Shown here: positions 50,605 to 59,092 of the stretch, one piece after another
Layout: each line of letters starts with the position of its first letter
How positions within the stretch are numbered: the stretch's first letter is position 1
Assembly (NCBI GenBank): GCA_051650965.1
Contig: JBOFRL010000023.1
Coordinates: 1-64,000, forward strand
Length of the DNA stretch: 64,000 nucleotides
From: Enterovibrio sp051650965
GTDB lineage: Bacteria; Pseudomonadota; Gammaproteobacteria; Enterobacterales; Vibrionaceae
Direction of reading: 5' to 3'
Position numbers and translations under genes: made by a program
Notes under the pieces: model-generated
What the model was told of the DNA's origin: nothing
Seen by the model: only the letters and a program-made list of their open reading frames with translations
The model's database searches: none

Positions 50605-51567
50605 CTATATTTTTTTGTGAAAAAACATGCGCCGATGCTCAGAAGGCGAAGTGCCAAGCTGCGCATTAAATTGCCGCCGCAGCGATAACGGCGTGCCAAA
50701 GCCCACTTCATCTGCGATGCATTCGATTGGCAGCTCGGTACTTTCCAAAAGCGCCTGCGCTCTGATCACACGCTGCGCATTGAGCCACTGGGTAACAGTG
50801 CAGCCGGTAGCCGCGCGAAAGCGGCGAGTAAAGGTGCGCCGGCTCATCTTTGCGCGCGCCGCGAGCACGTCAAGCGAGAGATCGCAGGCTAAATTCTGCC
50901 GAGCCCACGTCAGCACGTCCGACAGATAAGTTTCGGTAGCAAGCTTTGGGACCGCGTGTTCAATATACTGCGCCTGTCCGCCCTGCCGATGCGGCGGCGT
51001 CACAAGCAGCTTAGCGGTGCGATTAGCCGTCTTAGCGCCATAACGCTGCAGCACCAAATGCAGGCAGCAGTCAATCGCCGCCAGCGTTCCGGCCGAGGTC
51101 ATGATGTTGTCAGCACACGCGTAAAGCACCTGCGGGCGAAATCGCGCCTGAGGAAAGCGCTGCGCAAAAATATCGCGCGCAATCCAGTGCGTTGTCGCCT
51201 CTTTTCCATCCAAAAGCCCCGCATCGCCAAGCACAAACGCGCCTAAACACAGCCCCACGATAAGCTTACCCTGCGAATTGGCGAGCTTTAGCGCATCGAT
51301 CAACGCCGCTGACGCCACCGTTTGTGGATCGCTCCAAGCCGGAATGACAATAAGATCAGACTCTTGCATAAGCGCAAGCCCGTGCGTAACCGCGATGGAA
51401 ATTCCCTGATCACTCGCGATCAGCCCTGGCTGCTCCGCGCAGTAATTGACCTCATAGTGCGGCTGATTGTCCCCAGTTTGCACTGTCCCAAAAACCAGCC
51501 CCGGCACAGAAAGATGAAATAAGCTCACGCCATCAAAGGCGAGCACTGCAACACGAATGACGGACAT
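50605..51567 (-). CDS. GlxA-type AraC-family transcriptional regulator
   Basis: 320 residues from the ATG at 51567. The N-terminal DJ-1/PfpI-like domain (~1-165) begins VIRVAVLAFDGVSLFHL and holds the elbow GLCLGAFVLGDAGLLDG, with Cys in the position of the DJ-1 nucleophile. The C-terminal AraC/XylS DNA-binding domain (~215-315) shows LAARAKMSRRTFTRRFRAATG and IADEVGFGTPLSLRRQF, the two helix-turn-helix motifs. The frame extends 20 codons upstream; the chosen start fits the family, but neither has a clear ribosome site. It is divergent from the exported metallo-beta-lactamase-fold gene, which it may regulate. The inducer is unknown. Confidence 0.9.
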   Translation of the reverse strand: MSVIRVAVLAFDGVSLFHLSVPGLVFGTVQTGDNQPHYEVNYCAEQPGLIASDQGISIAVTHGLALMQESDLIVIPAWSDPQTVASAALIDALKLANSQGKLIVGLCLGAFVLGDAGLLDGKEATTHWIARDIFAQRFPQARFRPQVLYACADNIMTSAGTLAAIDCCLHLVLQRYGAKTANRTAKLLVTPPHRQGGQAQYIEHAVPKLATETYLSDVLTWARQNLACDLSLDVLAARAKMSRRTFTRRFRAATGCTVTQWLNAQRVIRAQALLESTELPIECIADEVGFGTPLSLRRQFNAQLGTSPSEHRRMFFHKKI

Positions 51568-51686
51568 GGGGAAACTCGCAAAAAAAAATAATGGCCCAAT
51601 TTTATCGAAAGCTGTCATTTTGGCCACTGTTGAATGCGCAGCTTTTGAATAACAATAAATTTCTTTAAAACGGACAGGACAACTCG

Positions 51687-52571
51687 ATGAAACTTAGCGC
51701 TCTTCCACTCGTGATCGCCATGGCTTTTAGCGCAGCAGCCCCTGCGTTCGCTGCTGAAAACGCTGCAAATCCAGCAGCAGCTCATAAGCTTGAGCTGCAG
51801 CAGATCCGCAACGCGACAGTGAAAATCACTTACGCAGACACAACTTTTTTGGTCGACCCGATGCTGGCTAAAAAGGACGCTTACCCAGGCTTTGAAGGCA
51901 CCTACCGCAGCCACCTGCGAAATCCGCTGGTGGAGTTGCCAACATCTGCGCAGGACGTCATCGCCGATGTGGACGCGGTGATCGTCACTCACACTCACCT
52001 TGATCATTGGGATGAGGCCGCGCAGCAACTGCTGCCTAAAGAGATCCCGCTGTTTGTCCAGCACGAGGATGATGCCAAGCTCATTCGCTCACAAGGATTT
52101 AAAAATGTGCGCGTGCTGACTGGCGAAGCAGAATTTGGCGGCGTCAAACTGACTAAAACCGGCGGCCAGCACGGCACCGATCAGATGTATGCCATACCTG
52201 ATCTGGCTAAAGCGCTTGGCGAAGCGATGGGCGTTGTTTTTCAAGCGCAAGGCCATAAAACCCTTTATTTAGCCGGCGACACGGTTTGGCGCAAGGACGT
52301 AGAGCAAACCATCAAAAACTTCGCACCTGAAGTGATCGTGCTCAATGCCGGCAAAGCCAAAATGGTCGGGCTTGAGGGCGCCATCATCATGGGCGAGGAA
52401 GATGTGCTGCGCGCGTCACAAGCGGCGCCAAAGGCAAAAATTGTCGCGGTACACATGGACGCGGTCAACCATATGTCGTTGAGCCGCGAAGAGCTGCGCG
52501 CTTACAGCAAAAAGCAAGGCATTGAGAGCCGCGTTGCAGTCCCTGAAGACGGCGCGTCGTTAACGTTTTGA
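51687..52571 (+). CDS. Exported metallo-beta-lactamase-fold hydrolase (UlaG-like)
   Basis: 294 residues. A cleavable signal peptide ends near residue 22 (SAAAPAFA-AEN), so the protein is periplasmic. The metal-binding motif THTHLDHWD lies near 100-108, further ligands are probably His in GGQHGTDQ, Asp in YLAGDTVW and His in VHMDAVNH. It belongs to the UlaG/RomA-type subgroup and not to true beta-lactamases; substrate is unknown. AGGA lies 7 bases before the ATG. It is transcribed away from the GlxA-type regulator, and a terminator follows, so it is a one-gene unit. Confidence 0.9.
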   Translation: MKLSALPLVIAMAFSAAAPAFAAENAANPAAAHKLELQQIRNATVKITYADTTFLVDPMLAKKDAYPGFEGTYRSHLRNPLVELPTSAQDVIADVDAVIVTHTHLDHWDEAAQQLLPKEIPLFVQHEDDAKLIRSQGFKNVRVLTGEAEFGGVKLTKTGGQHGTDQMYAIPDLAKALGEAMGVVFQAQGHKTLYLAGDTVWRKDVEQTIKNFAPEVIVLNAGKAKMVGLEGAIIMGEEDVLRASQAAPKAKIVAVHMDAVNHMSLSREELRAYSKKQGIESRVAVPEDGASLTF

Positions 52572-52659
52572 GCAACATCGTGCCGCTGTGCTGCGGCGCT
52601 TCTTGCAAAAGAACAGTAAGCTCTGCAAGAGCTGCAAGAACTAAAAGACCTGCATTTTT

Positions 52660-52690
52660 AAAAGTGGATTGTTTTTCAATCCACTTTTTT
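52660..52690. terminator. Terminator between the hydrolase gene and the CrtI-FNR gene
   Basis: AAAAGTGGATTG-TTTTT-CAATCCACTTTT followed by T, between two convergent genes and symmetric enough to serve both. Confidence 0.9.
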
Positions 52691-52706
52691 ATTTTTAGCC
52701 AACAGA

Positions 52707-54968
52707 CTAAAAGTTTTCATAAAACAGATAGTTCGCCCCGCGCGCTTGTAGCACTTCCTTGTAACTTTCTACCATCGCAGAAGCGCCGCACAGGTAAAAG
52801 TCTGTCGCATCAGGCGCAAATTCAAAGTCCTGCAAAGCCTCGGTGACCCTGCCCGAAAATCCGTCGACAGGCGGCTCACTGCGGGTCACGCAGCACACAA
52901 CGCGCCCTGGCAAATCTGCGCTTACGACCGTAATGTCTTGCTCGAGCGTGCTACAGCCAAAAAACAGCACCGCATCTTGCAAACCGCCGCTCGCCTTAAG
53001 CGCAGCAAACATCGGCAAAAAAGGCGCAAGCCCCGTCCCCGTTGCAATGAAAACCTGCCTGCGCCCGCTGTGCGTCAGCCCAAAGTGGCCAAAAGGCAGC
53101 GCTATCAGCGTTTTTGTCCCAAGCGGCGCGTTTTGCACAAACTGCGCGCCGTGACCGCCGGTACGAGAGCTGATCAAAAAGCGCACCTCTTGCCCATTTA
53201 CCGCCGCAATAGAGTAATCGCGCCACTGTGTATCGCCGACATTAAGGCGCGCAAACTGCCCCGGAGTGAAGTTTGCAATTTTGCCGTCGACCTTAAACAC
53301 CAGCTCCCAAATAGTCGGCGTGAGCGCCTTTTTCGCTATCAGCTCAGCGCGCATTTTTTGCTCATGCAACGTGGCCGGCGCATGATGAACCGCGCCCTTT
53401 TTCAGCGCCGCTTTGATCATAGGAAAACCTTTCGCGCCCAGCGCCTGACACGCAGCCCCTACGCCGCCAAGCATCGCACCAAAAATTCCCAAACAGCCGG
53501 CGTCTTGTCCTGCCAAAAATAGCTCTTCAATCGGCGTACGCGGGCCAAATGGCGCCATGCGATAGCGCTGCGGAGTCGCCGCTAAGCCGTAAAAATGCCC
53601 TTCAGGGTGCGAGGTGTAATGCTCCACCGTCAACGGCGTCGACAGCTCACTGTAAGTCACCAGCGCGGAAAGCCCCGCAATATGCTGATCGGCAAGCTTG
53701 AGTAAACCGTCGGCGATCTGCTTTTTCAGCACTGCATACTCAGCCCCGCGCTCGCCTTTCGCGCGCTCCCTCCACTGAGCAAAAGCGCGGCTCTCGACAA
53801 AGGCGATAATTTCTGCGGTATGAAAACGCTCATCGTTAGCTTTTTTGGACGGAAAAGAGACATAGATTTGCCGTGGCGAGCCTTGTAAGACGGCGCGGCT
53901 TTGCCCTTCGGTATCATCATGCAGAAAATCGGTGTTGATCCAGTGATTTTCCCCCTGCACGCCAATACAAGCGGGATCGTCTTTTAGGCGCAGATAAAGC
54001 GTTACCGCCGAAAGCGAGTTTTCACGGCGCAGCACTTGGATCCGCTCGCGCACAGCAGCAGTCCGCGCGCCGATCTCACCCTCGGTTGGCAACAGTTTTT
54101 CAAATGTAATTGCAGCGCCAGCGCCCGAGATCACCTGCGGCGCAAAATAGCTGCGTTCAACGGGCTTGGCACCGCGCTTATCAAGCACGCGCACCCCGAC
54201 CGCTTTGCCTTCGCGAGTAATTATTTCAAGCACTTCCTGCGCAATTAATATCGCGCCGCCCGCTTGCTCAATGCCCCGCTCAAACGTGCGAGCGATCTGC
54301 TGCGCGCCGCCGTCAGGATACCAAGCGCCGTTGAGATAATGCGCGACGATCTGCGCGTGAATAGCAAACGCGCTTTGTGACGGTGGCAAACCGTAATCAC
54401 CCCATTGCGAGGCAAGCAGCGCCCGCAGCTTTGGGGAGCGAAAACGCGCTGCCAACACTTCGGCAGTGGTGCGGGTTGCAAAACATTTTGTCAGCTGCTG
54501 CGCCCGATACAAAAAAGGCGCGACGCGCGCCGGCACCATTCCTGCGGCAAAGCCAAGCTTTGTCCACCGCGTCGCCCACCGGATATCGCGAAAATAGCGC
54601 CGGATAGCACGCGCTTCTTCGGGGAAGAGATCGGTCAGAGTCTGCACATACGCACGAGGTGAGGACGGCACGCGCATGTCAATACCTGGGTAAACGAAGC
54701 GCTCAAAATGCTCAGGCATCGGGTTCCAGCGCAAAGCGCCGCCAGAAAGGTAGTCAAAAAGCGCCCGCCCCATTGACCCCGGCTCCACCTCTCCGACATA
54801 ATGCAGCCCCACATCCCACGTCGCGCCGTCGCGCCGAAATGCATGAGTCAGCCCGCCAGGCTCGGTATGTTTTTCTAATACCAATACTTTTTTCCCAGCC
54901 ACGCCAGCCAGCAGCCCAGCCGCTGTCATCGAGCCGATCCCAGAGCCTATCACGATTGCATCATACAT
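52707..54968 (-). CDS. CrtI/RetSat-like FAD oxidoreductase fused to a ferredoxin-reductase-like domain
   Basis: 753 residues in two parts. Residues ~1-520 resemble phytoene desaturases and retinol saturases: an FAD Rossmann motif VIGSGIGSMTAAGLLAG (6-22), EKHTEPGGLTHAFRRDGATWDVG (partly 32-50), and a C-terminal FAD-contact region EELFLAGQDAGCLGIFGAML. Residues ~535-753 resemble a ferredoxin-NADP reductase: RDYSIA (flavin binding, near 582), FIATGTGLAPFLPMF (NAD(P) pyrophosphate region), LFFGCSTLEQDI, and an aromatic C-terminus YENF. The frame is continuous with no stop or shift between them. The plausible reading is that the reductase part passes NAD(P)H electrons to the first flavin; the substrate is unknown. 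GAGG lies 10 bases before the ATG. No carotenoid or other lipid genes are adjacent. The gene is G/C-rich compared with the intergenic DNA but similar to its neighbours. Confidence 0.88.
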   Translation of the reverse strand: MYDAIVIGSGIGSMTAAGLLAGVAGKKVLVLEKHTEPGGLTHAFRRDGATWDVGLHYVGEVEPGSMGRALFDYLSGGALRWNPMPEHFERFVYPGIDMRVPSSPRAYVQTLTDLFPEEARAIRRYFRDIRWATRWTKLGFAAGMVPARVAPFLYRAQQLTKCFATRTTAEVLAARFRSPKLRALLASQWGDYGLPPSQSAFAIHAQIVAHYLNGAWYPDGGAQQIARTFERGIEQAGGAILIAQEVLEIITREGKAVGVRVLDKRGAKPVERSYFAPQVISGAGAAITFEKLLPTEGEIGARTAAVRERIQVLRRENSLSAVTLYLRLKDDPACIGVQGENHWINTDFLHDDTEGQSRAVLQGSPRQIYVSFPSKKANDERFHTAEIIAFVESRAFAQWRERAKGERGAEYAVLKKQIADGLLKLADQHIAGLSALVTYSELSTPLTVEHYTSHPEGHFYGLAATPQRYRMAPFGPRTPIEELFLAGQDAGCLGIFGAMLGGVGAACQALGAKGFPMIKAALKKGAVHHAPATLHEQKMRAELIAKKALTPTIWELVFKVDGKIANFTPGQFARLNVGDTQWRDYSIAAVNGQEVRFLISSRTGGHGAQFVQNAPLGTKTLIALPFGHFGLTHSGRRQVFIATGTGLAPFLPMFAALKASGGLQDAVLFFGCSTLEQDITVVSADLPGRVVCCVTRSEPPVDGFSGRVTEALQDFEFAPDATDFYLCGASAMVESYKEVLQARGANYLFYENF

Positions 54969-55253
54969 TTTCTCTACACCTCAACGAAAATGATCTCAAC
55001 GAAAAAGCTACGCGCCAGCAAAGTTTAATTTGAATAACAATTTTTGCATCAGCGCGCCGCTCCCGCAGTGCGGCACTGTCAAAATTTTGCCTCACTGACA
55101 AAATCGACCTGCACAGCATAATTTCTACACCGTACGGATTGTTACACCAAATAGCGGTATGAAGTAAGTGAAATTTATTCGTTAGTGCGCGGATCAAACA
55201 AAATGGCGCAGCATTATCAAGGCAATGAGACACAAAGTGGCACCGCACGAATA

Positions 55254-55301
55254 GGCAGGAAGCAGGAAGCAGGAAGCAGGAAGCAGGAAGCAGGAAGCAG
55301 G
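55254..55301. repeat. AGGAAGC heptanucleotide tandem repeat
   Basis: About 6.7 copies of the 7-base unit AGGAAGC run without a mismatch. They lie in the 425-base gap (54969-55393) between der and the CrtI-FNR gene. The repeat could change length by slippage. On the plus strand each unit presents a GGA in an AGGAAG context, resembling CsrA sites. The rest of the gap holds a terminator and a second hairpin. Confidence 0.9.
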
Positions 55302-55318
55302 TTAGTTTTGGTAAAAAT

Positions 55319-55344
55319 AAAAAAAGCAGACAACCTGCTTTTTT
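55319..55344. terminator. der terminator (potentially bidirectional)
   Basis: AAAAAAGCAG-ACAAC-CTGCTTTTTT has a 10-pair stem with A and T runs. On the minus strand it ends the der transcript. On the plus strand it would end any transcript crossing the AGGAAGC repeat. Confidence 0.85.
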
Positions 55345-55345
55345 C

Positions 55346-55372
55346 AGCCGCTTGCCAATTGCACAAGCGGCT
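55346..55372. other. Second hairpin downstream of der
   Basis: AGCCGCTT and AAGCGGCT form an 8-pair stem with an 11-base loop, directly between the der stop and the terminator. It may act as a 3' mRNA stabiliser or part of a double terminator. Confidence 0.55.
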
Positions 55373-55393
55373 TAGCGCAGGCGTGAAACGCTG

Positions 55394-56893
55394 CTATTTT
55401 TTGCGATTACGCACGATATTGAGCAGGCGCTTGCGCTGGCGCGTTTGCGACATGGTCAGCTTCTCAACGCGGTTTTCGTACGGGTTGTCGCTGCTCTTAA
55501 ACTGCAACTTCAGCGGCGTTCCCATGATCTTCAACGACTTGCGGTAATAGTTCATGAGATAGCGCTTGTACGATCCCGGCATTTCATCAACCTGATTACC
55601 GTGCATAACGATGATCGGCGGGTTGTAGCCACCCGCATGCGCGTATTTGAGTTTGATGCGACGACCACGCACCATCGGCGGCTCATGATCTTCTTGCGCC
55701 ATTTTCAAAATACGCGTGAGCAGCGAGGTGCTGATGCGCGTTGTCGCTGAGCGATACGCTTCTTGAATCGATTCAAAGAGATGGCCAACACCTGTGCCAT
55801 GCAGCGCCGAAATAAAATGAATACGCGCAAAATCGACAAAACCTAAACGGCGGTCGAGCTCCGACTTGACGCGCTCTTTGACGTCATAATCAAGGCCGTC
55901 CCATTTATTGACCGCAATGACAATCGCTCGCCCCGCATTCAGCGCAAAGCCCAGCAAGCTAAGGTCTTGATCTGAAATATTTTCGCGCGCATCGACCACC
56001 AGCAGCACAACGTTGGCGTCTTCAATCGCTTTAAGCGTTTGCACCACCGAGAATTTTTCAACCTTTTCGTTGATGCGGCCACGGCGGCGCACGCCTGCGG
56101 TGTCGATCACCACGTATTCTCGCTCATCACGCGTCATCGGCACGTAAATCGAGTCGCGCGTCGTCCCCGGCATGTCATACACGATCACGCGCTCTTCGCC
56201 CAAAATGCGGTTGGTGAGCGTCGATTTGCCGACATTCGGCCGGCCAATGATACAAAATTTGATCGGCTGATTTTGCAAGCGCTCCAGCGCCGCCTGCGCA
56301 TCTTCTTCGGTGTAGATGCGCTCTTTTTCGTCTTCTGGTGACAACGCGCCGTCTTCAAGCGCTTGCCCGTCCAACGACTCTTCGTGCAGCTCAGTCATCT
56401 GCTGGGCAAATGGACGCAGCGCGTGATCAATCAGGTGCAGCACGCCACGGCCGTGTGCGGCGGCAATGTGGTACATGTTATCCATGCCCAACTGCCAAAA
56501 CTCGGTACTCGCCGTATCGGCATCGATGCCGTCCACTTTATTGACCACTAAAAACGTCGGCTTATCGCGCTTACGCAGGTGCTCGGCAATCGCCTGATCG
56601 GCCACCATCAATCCCGCGCGGCCATCAACCATGAACAGCACAACATCAGCTTCTTCAATCGCTTGCAGCGACTGCTGCGCCATTTTGCTCTCAATCCCCT
56701 CTTCATTGCCGTCAATACCGCCGGTATCGATAACGATGAATTCGTGCTCACCCAGCACGGCTCGGCCGTATTTGCGATCCCGCGTTAAGCCAGGAAAATC
56801 GGCCACCAGCGCGTCACGCGTGCGCGTTAACCGATTAAAAAGCGTCGATTTTCCAACATTTGGGCGCCCAACCAGAGCAACAACAGGGATCAT
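55394..56893 (-). CDS. der: Ribosome assembly GTPase Der (EngA)
   Basis: A GTPase for 50S subunit maturation. It has 499 residues (E. coli 490). Two GTPase domains are in tandem: the first with GRPNVGKSTLFNRL (9-22), DTGGIDG and NKVDG, the second with GRPNVGKSTLTNRIL near 220 and DTAGVRRRGR. The C-terminal KH-like domain ends in KLTMSQTRQRKRLLNIVRNRKK, a basic tail. A GAGG ribosome site lies 5 bases before the ATG. It follows bamB, as in E. coli, but with a 336-base gap and a terminator, so it probably has its own promoter. Confidence 0.98.
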   Translation of the reverse strand: MIPVVALVGRPNVGKSTLFNRLTRTRDALVADFPGLTRDRKYGRAVLGEHEFIVIDTGGIDGNEEGIESKMAQQSLQAIEEADVVLFMVDGRAGLMVADQAIAEHLRKRDKPTFLVVNKVDGIDADTASTEFWQLGMDNMYHIAAAHGRGVLHLIDHALRPFAQQMTELHEESLDGQALEDGALSPEDEKERIYTEEDAQAALERLQNQPIKFCIIGRPNVGKSTLTNRILGEERVIVYDMPGTTRDSIYVPMTRDEREYVVIDTAGVRRRGRINEKVEKFSVVQTLKAIEDANVVLLVVDARENISDQDLSLLGFALNAGRAIVIAVNKWDGLDYDVKERVKSELDRRLGFVDFARIHFISALHGTGVGHLFESIQEAYRSATTRISTSLLTRILKMAQEDHEPPMVRGRRIKLKYAHAGGYNPPIIVMHGNQVDEMPGSYKRYLMNYYRKSLKIMGTPLKLQFKSSDNPYENRVEKLTMSQTRQRKRLLNIVRNRKK

Positions 56894-56924
56894 ACAGCCT
56901 CACATCTATCAATTTCATGCAATG

Positions 56925-56979
56925 TGTGCCAGCTTTGGCCACAAACACTTTCACATTAAAAACAAGAAGAGCTGGCACA
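56925..56979. repeat. 10-base inverted repeat upstream of der
   Basis: TGTGCCAGCT (56925-56934) and AGCTGGCACA (56970-56979) are exact complements, 35 bases apart, starting 32 bases before the der ATG. They lie in the probable der promoter or leader. The rest of the gap (56894-57229) holds only the bamB terminator. Confidence 0.5.
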
Positions 56980-57178
56980 GCCAGCACCTTGCAACATGGA
57001 TGGCATTCTAGCCTAAAGGACAAAGAAGCGATATCACTGCGTCGCATGATTTCTCGTGTTTCACAGCAAGCAGAGGCGCTATTGGCCACAAGCTATGCAA
57101 CCGGCGCGATTTTTTGCAGCCTTAGCCGGTAAAAATGCGCGTCAAAAGCGGCGCGTTTGCCATGGTATAAAAATGACA

Positions 57179-57202
57179 GCGGGGCACAATTTTGTGCCCC
57201 GC
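57179..57202 (-). terminator. Hairpin terminator after bamB
   Basis: GCGGGGCACAA and TTGTGCCCCGC form a perfect 11-pair stem (a 24-base palindrome), followed on the minus strand by TGTCATTTTTAT. The T run is slightly offset, so termination is probable. Confidence 0.75.
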
Positions 57203-57229
57203 ATATGCAATTAACGCATTTTTAATCAA

Positions 57230-58435
57230 TTAATCTTCCGACTGACGACCCTTTTGGCTTTTTTCCGCAGCCATTTTCGCAGCAGAAGGAAGATTTTGCT
57301 TACGCAGCATGCCATCGCGCGTGATGGTTAACACGCCATCATCGAGCGCAAGCGGTGGGACAGCCAAACCGCCACCTTTAAGCGACTGACGCGCCACAAA
57401 CTCGCCATTTGTCACATCAACCCAGTGCAAATAGCCTTTTTTATCGCCGACGGCAAGATAGCCATCCACGATCGCAGGCATTGTCAGCTGACGATATTTT
57501 AAGTCACTGTTTTTCCAAAGCTCGCTACCGCTGCGGGCATCCACAGCGACCAGCACGTCTTTGTCGGTGACCAGATAAATGGTTTTGTCATTGAAAATAA
57601 AGTTTTGCGTTGCGCTGTACGGACGCTGCCAAATCAGCGAGCCGGACTGCAGATCAACGGCGATAAGCTTTCCGTTATAGCCGACAGCAAACAGCGTACC
57701 GCCAACAATCAGCGGCGAGGCGTCAACGTCAACCAAGCGCTCAATTTCAGTAGAGCCTCGAGGCGTTGCGACCGGCAGCTGCCAAATCATGTTGCCATTT
57801 TGCAGCAGCGCCGCGCCAATGCGCCCATTCGCCATGCCCCAAAACGCCGCGCCCGACACCGCTACCGGTGAGCTGTCGCCGCGCAAGGTCAGTGCAGGCA
57901 CATCAGTTGCAATTTTCCACACCAGTTTGCCATCTACATGAGAATACGCCGCCAGTTCACCGCGGCTGTTGTGCACGATCAGCATGCTTTCAGCAGCCAA
58001 AGGCTTGGCCAAAATCTCGCCTTCCACGTTTGCCTGCCACAGCTGCTCGCCGGTATTGGCATCAAGCGCCGTCAGCTGGCCGGTTTCTGTGCCAAAAAAA
58101 ACTTTATCAAAAGCGACGACCAATCCGCCCGAAATATAACGCGGCTGATTTTTTTGCGCTTTGACTTGCCAAATGGGCGTGCCCGTTTTTGGGTCAAGCG
58201 CCACCACTTCTCCGGCTCTGTCCGCTGCAAACACCTTGTCATAAGCCACAACCGGAGTTAAGTGGCTATAAAACTGGCCAACACCGCTTCCTACTTGCCT
58301 TTTCCACAGAAACTGCGGCGTAAACTGGCTTGTGATCGCAGATAAAGGCGCAACTTCCACAACTGCGTCGTCATTTGCACATCCCACCAGCGCGCCAACC
58401 AAAACTGCCACGGCGCTTAACTGTTTCCATCCCAT
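57230..58435 (-). CDS. bamB: Outer membrane assembly lipoprotein BamB
   Basis: A lipoprotein of the BAM complex that helps BamA insert beta-barrel proteins. It has 401 residues. The signal peptide ends in the lipobox LVGC, with Cys19. The rest forms an eight-blade propeller with PQQ-like repeats, for example KVFAADRAGEVVALDPKTGTPIW (partly ~68-86), KVFFGTETGQLTALDANTGEQLW and TLFAVGYNGKLIAVDLQSGSLIW. GAG lies 9 bases before the ATG. It follows yfgM by 20 bases in the usual hisS-yfgM-bamB order. Confidence 0.97.
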   Translation of the reverse strand: MGWKQLSAVAVLVGALVGCANDDAVVEVAPLSAITSQFTPQFLWKRQVGSGVGQFYSHLTPVVAYDKVFAADRAGEVVALDPKTGTPIWQVKAQKNQPRYISGGLVVAFDKVFFGTETGQLTALDANTGEQLWQANVEGEILAKPLAAESMLIVHNSRGELAAYSHVDGKLVWKIATDVPALTLRGDSSPVAVSGAAFWGMANGRIGAALLQNGNMIWQLPVATPRGSTEIERLVDVDASPLIVGGTLFAVGYNGKLIAVDLQSGSLIWQRPYSATQNFIFNDKTIYLVTDKDVLVAVDARSGSELWKNSDLKYRQLTMPAIVDGYLAVGDKKGYLHWVDVTNGEFVARQSLKGGGLAVPPLALDDGVLTITRDGMLRKQNLPSAAKMAAEKSQKGRQSED

Positions 58436-58455
58436 GCTAGGCTCTCAATGTTTGA

Positions 58456-59058
58456 TCAAGCTAAATTGTCTAGTTTAATTTGCAAATTTTCATCTTGTTT
58501 GATGGCATTTGCTGCAGCATAAGCAGCCTTCGCCGCGGCCACATCGCCTTGCTGTAACTTGATATCACCGCGCAGCTCTTGCACCTGTGCCTGCCAGTTT
58601 TCGGCCTTGTTCTTATCAAGCAGCGCCAGCGCATCATCAAGCTTTGCGCGAGCCACATGCAAACGCGCCAGTCGCAGCGACGCTAAAGCTGCAAGCGGCT
58701 CGTGCTCAGATTGCACAACGCGCGCCAACGTCTTTTCTGCTTCTTCAAGCTGACCTGCGTCAACTTGCTTTTTAGCCAGTTGCAGCGCGAGCAGCTGCGG
58801 ATACGCTGAGTGATGATCATCAGTGATAAAAGATTCATGCGATTGCGTGTCATCGCTACCCTGCGCAAGTGCGCCGCTGAGCTGATTGTATTGATGTGAC
58901 GCCTGCTCGCTGCTTTGCTGAATGCGATTTTCATAAAAACGCCAGCCATACAAACCCGCCAGACCAATCAGCGCGCCCAGTGCTACGGCTTTGCCGTTGT
59001 CACGCCACCACGATTTAATCACCTCTACTTGCTGTTCTTCTGTGCTATGGATGTCCAC
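58456..59058 (-). CDS. yfgM: YfgM (ancillary SecYEG translocon subunit)
   Basis: An inner-membrane protein of 200 residues from the GTG at 59058. A short cytoplasmic N-terminus (STEEQQVEVIKSWWRDNGK) is followed by one membrane segment (~25-42, AVALGALIGLAGLYGW) and a periplasmic TPR-like domain rich in Ala and Leu. In E. coli it binds SecYEG and PpiD and influences RcsB. AAGGAAAGG lies just before the GTG; the frame itself opens with a TTG five codons earlier, where that ribosome site would be coding, so GTG is preferred. It is co-transcribed with hisS and bamB. Confidence 0.93.
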   Translation of the reverse strand: MDIHSTEEQQVEVIKSWWRDNGKAVALGALIGLAGLYGWRFYENRIQQSSEQASHQYNQLSGALAQGSDDTQSHESFITDDHHSAYPQLLALQLAKKQVDAGQLEEAEKTLARVVQSEHEPLAALASLRLARLHVARAKLDDALALLDKNKAENWQAQVQELRGDIKLQQGDVAAAKAAYAAANAIKQDENLQIKLDNLA

Positions 59059-59092
59059 TCGCCTTTCCTTCAATTAACTTTGGGATCAATGG

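Noticed and set aside
55254..55301. Direct repeats as a possible CRISPR array
   Set aside because: The unit is 7 bases, perfectly tandem and without spacers, so it is a simple tandem repeat.
55185..55547. A 120-residue frame reading through the AGGAAGC repeat into der antisense
   Set aside because: It lacks a ribosome site, crosses a terminator and runs antisense to der; the repeat-derived KQEAGSR pattern is a by-product.
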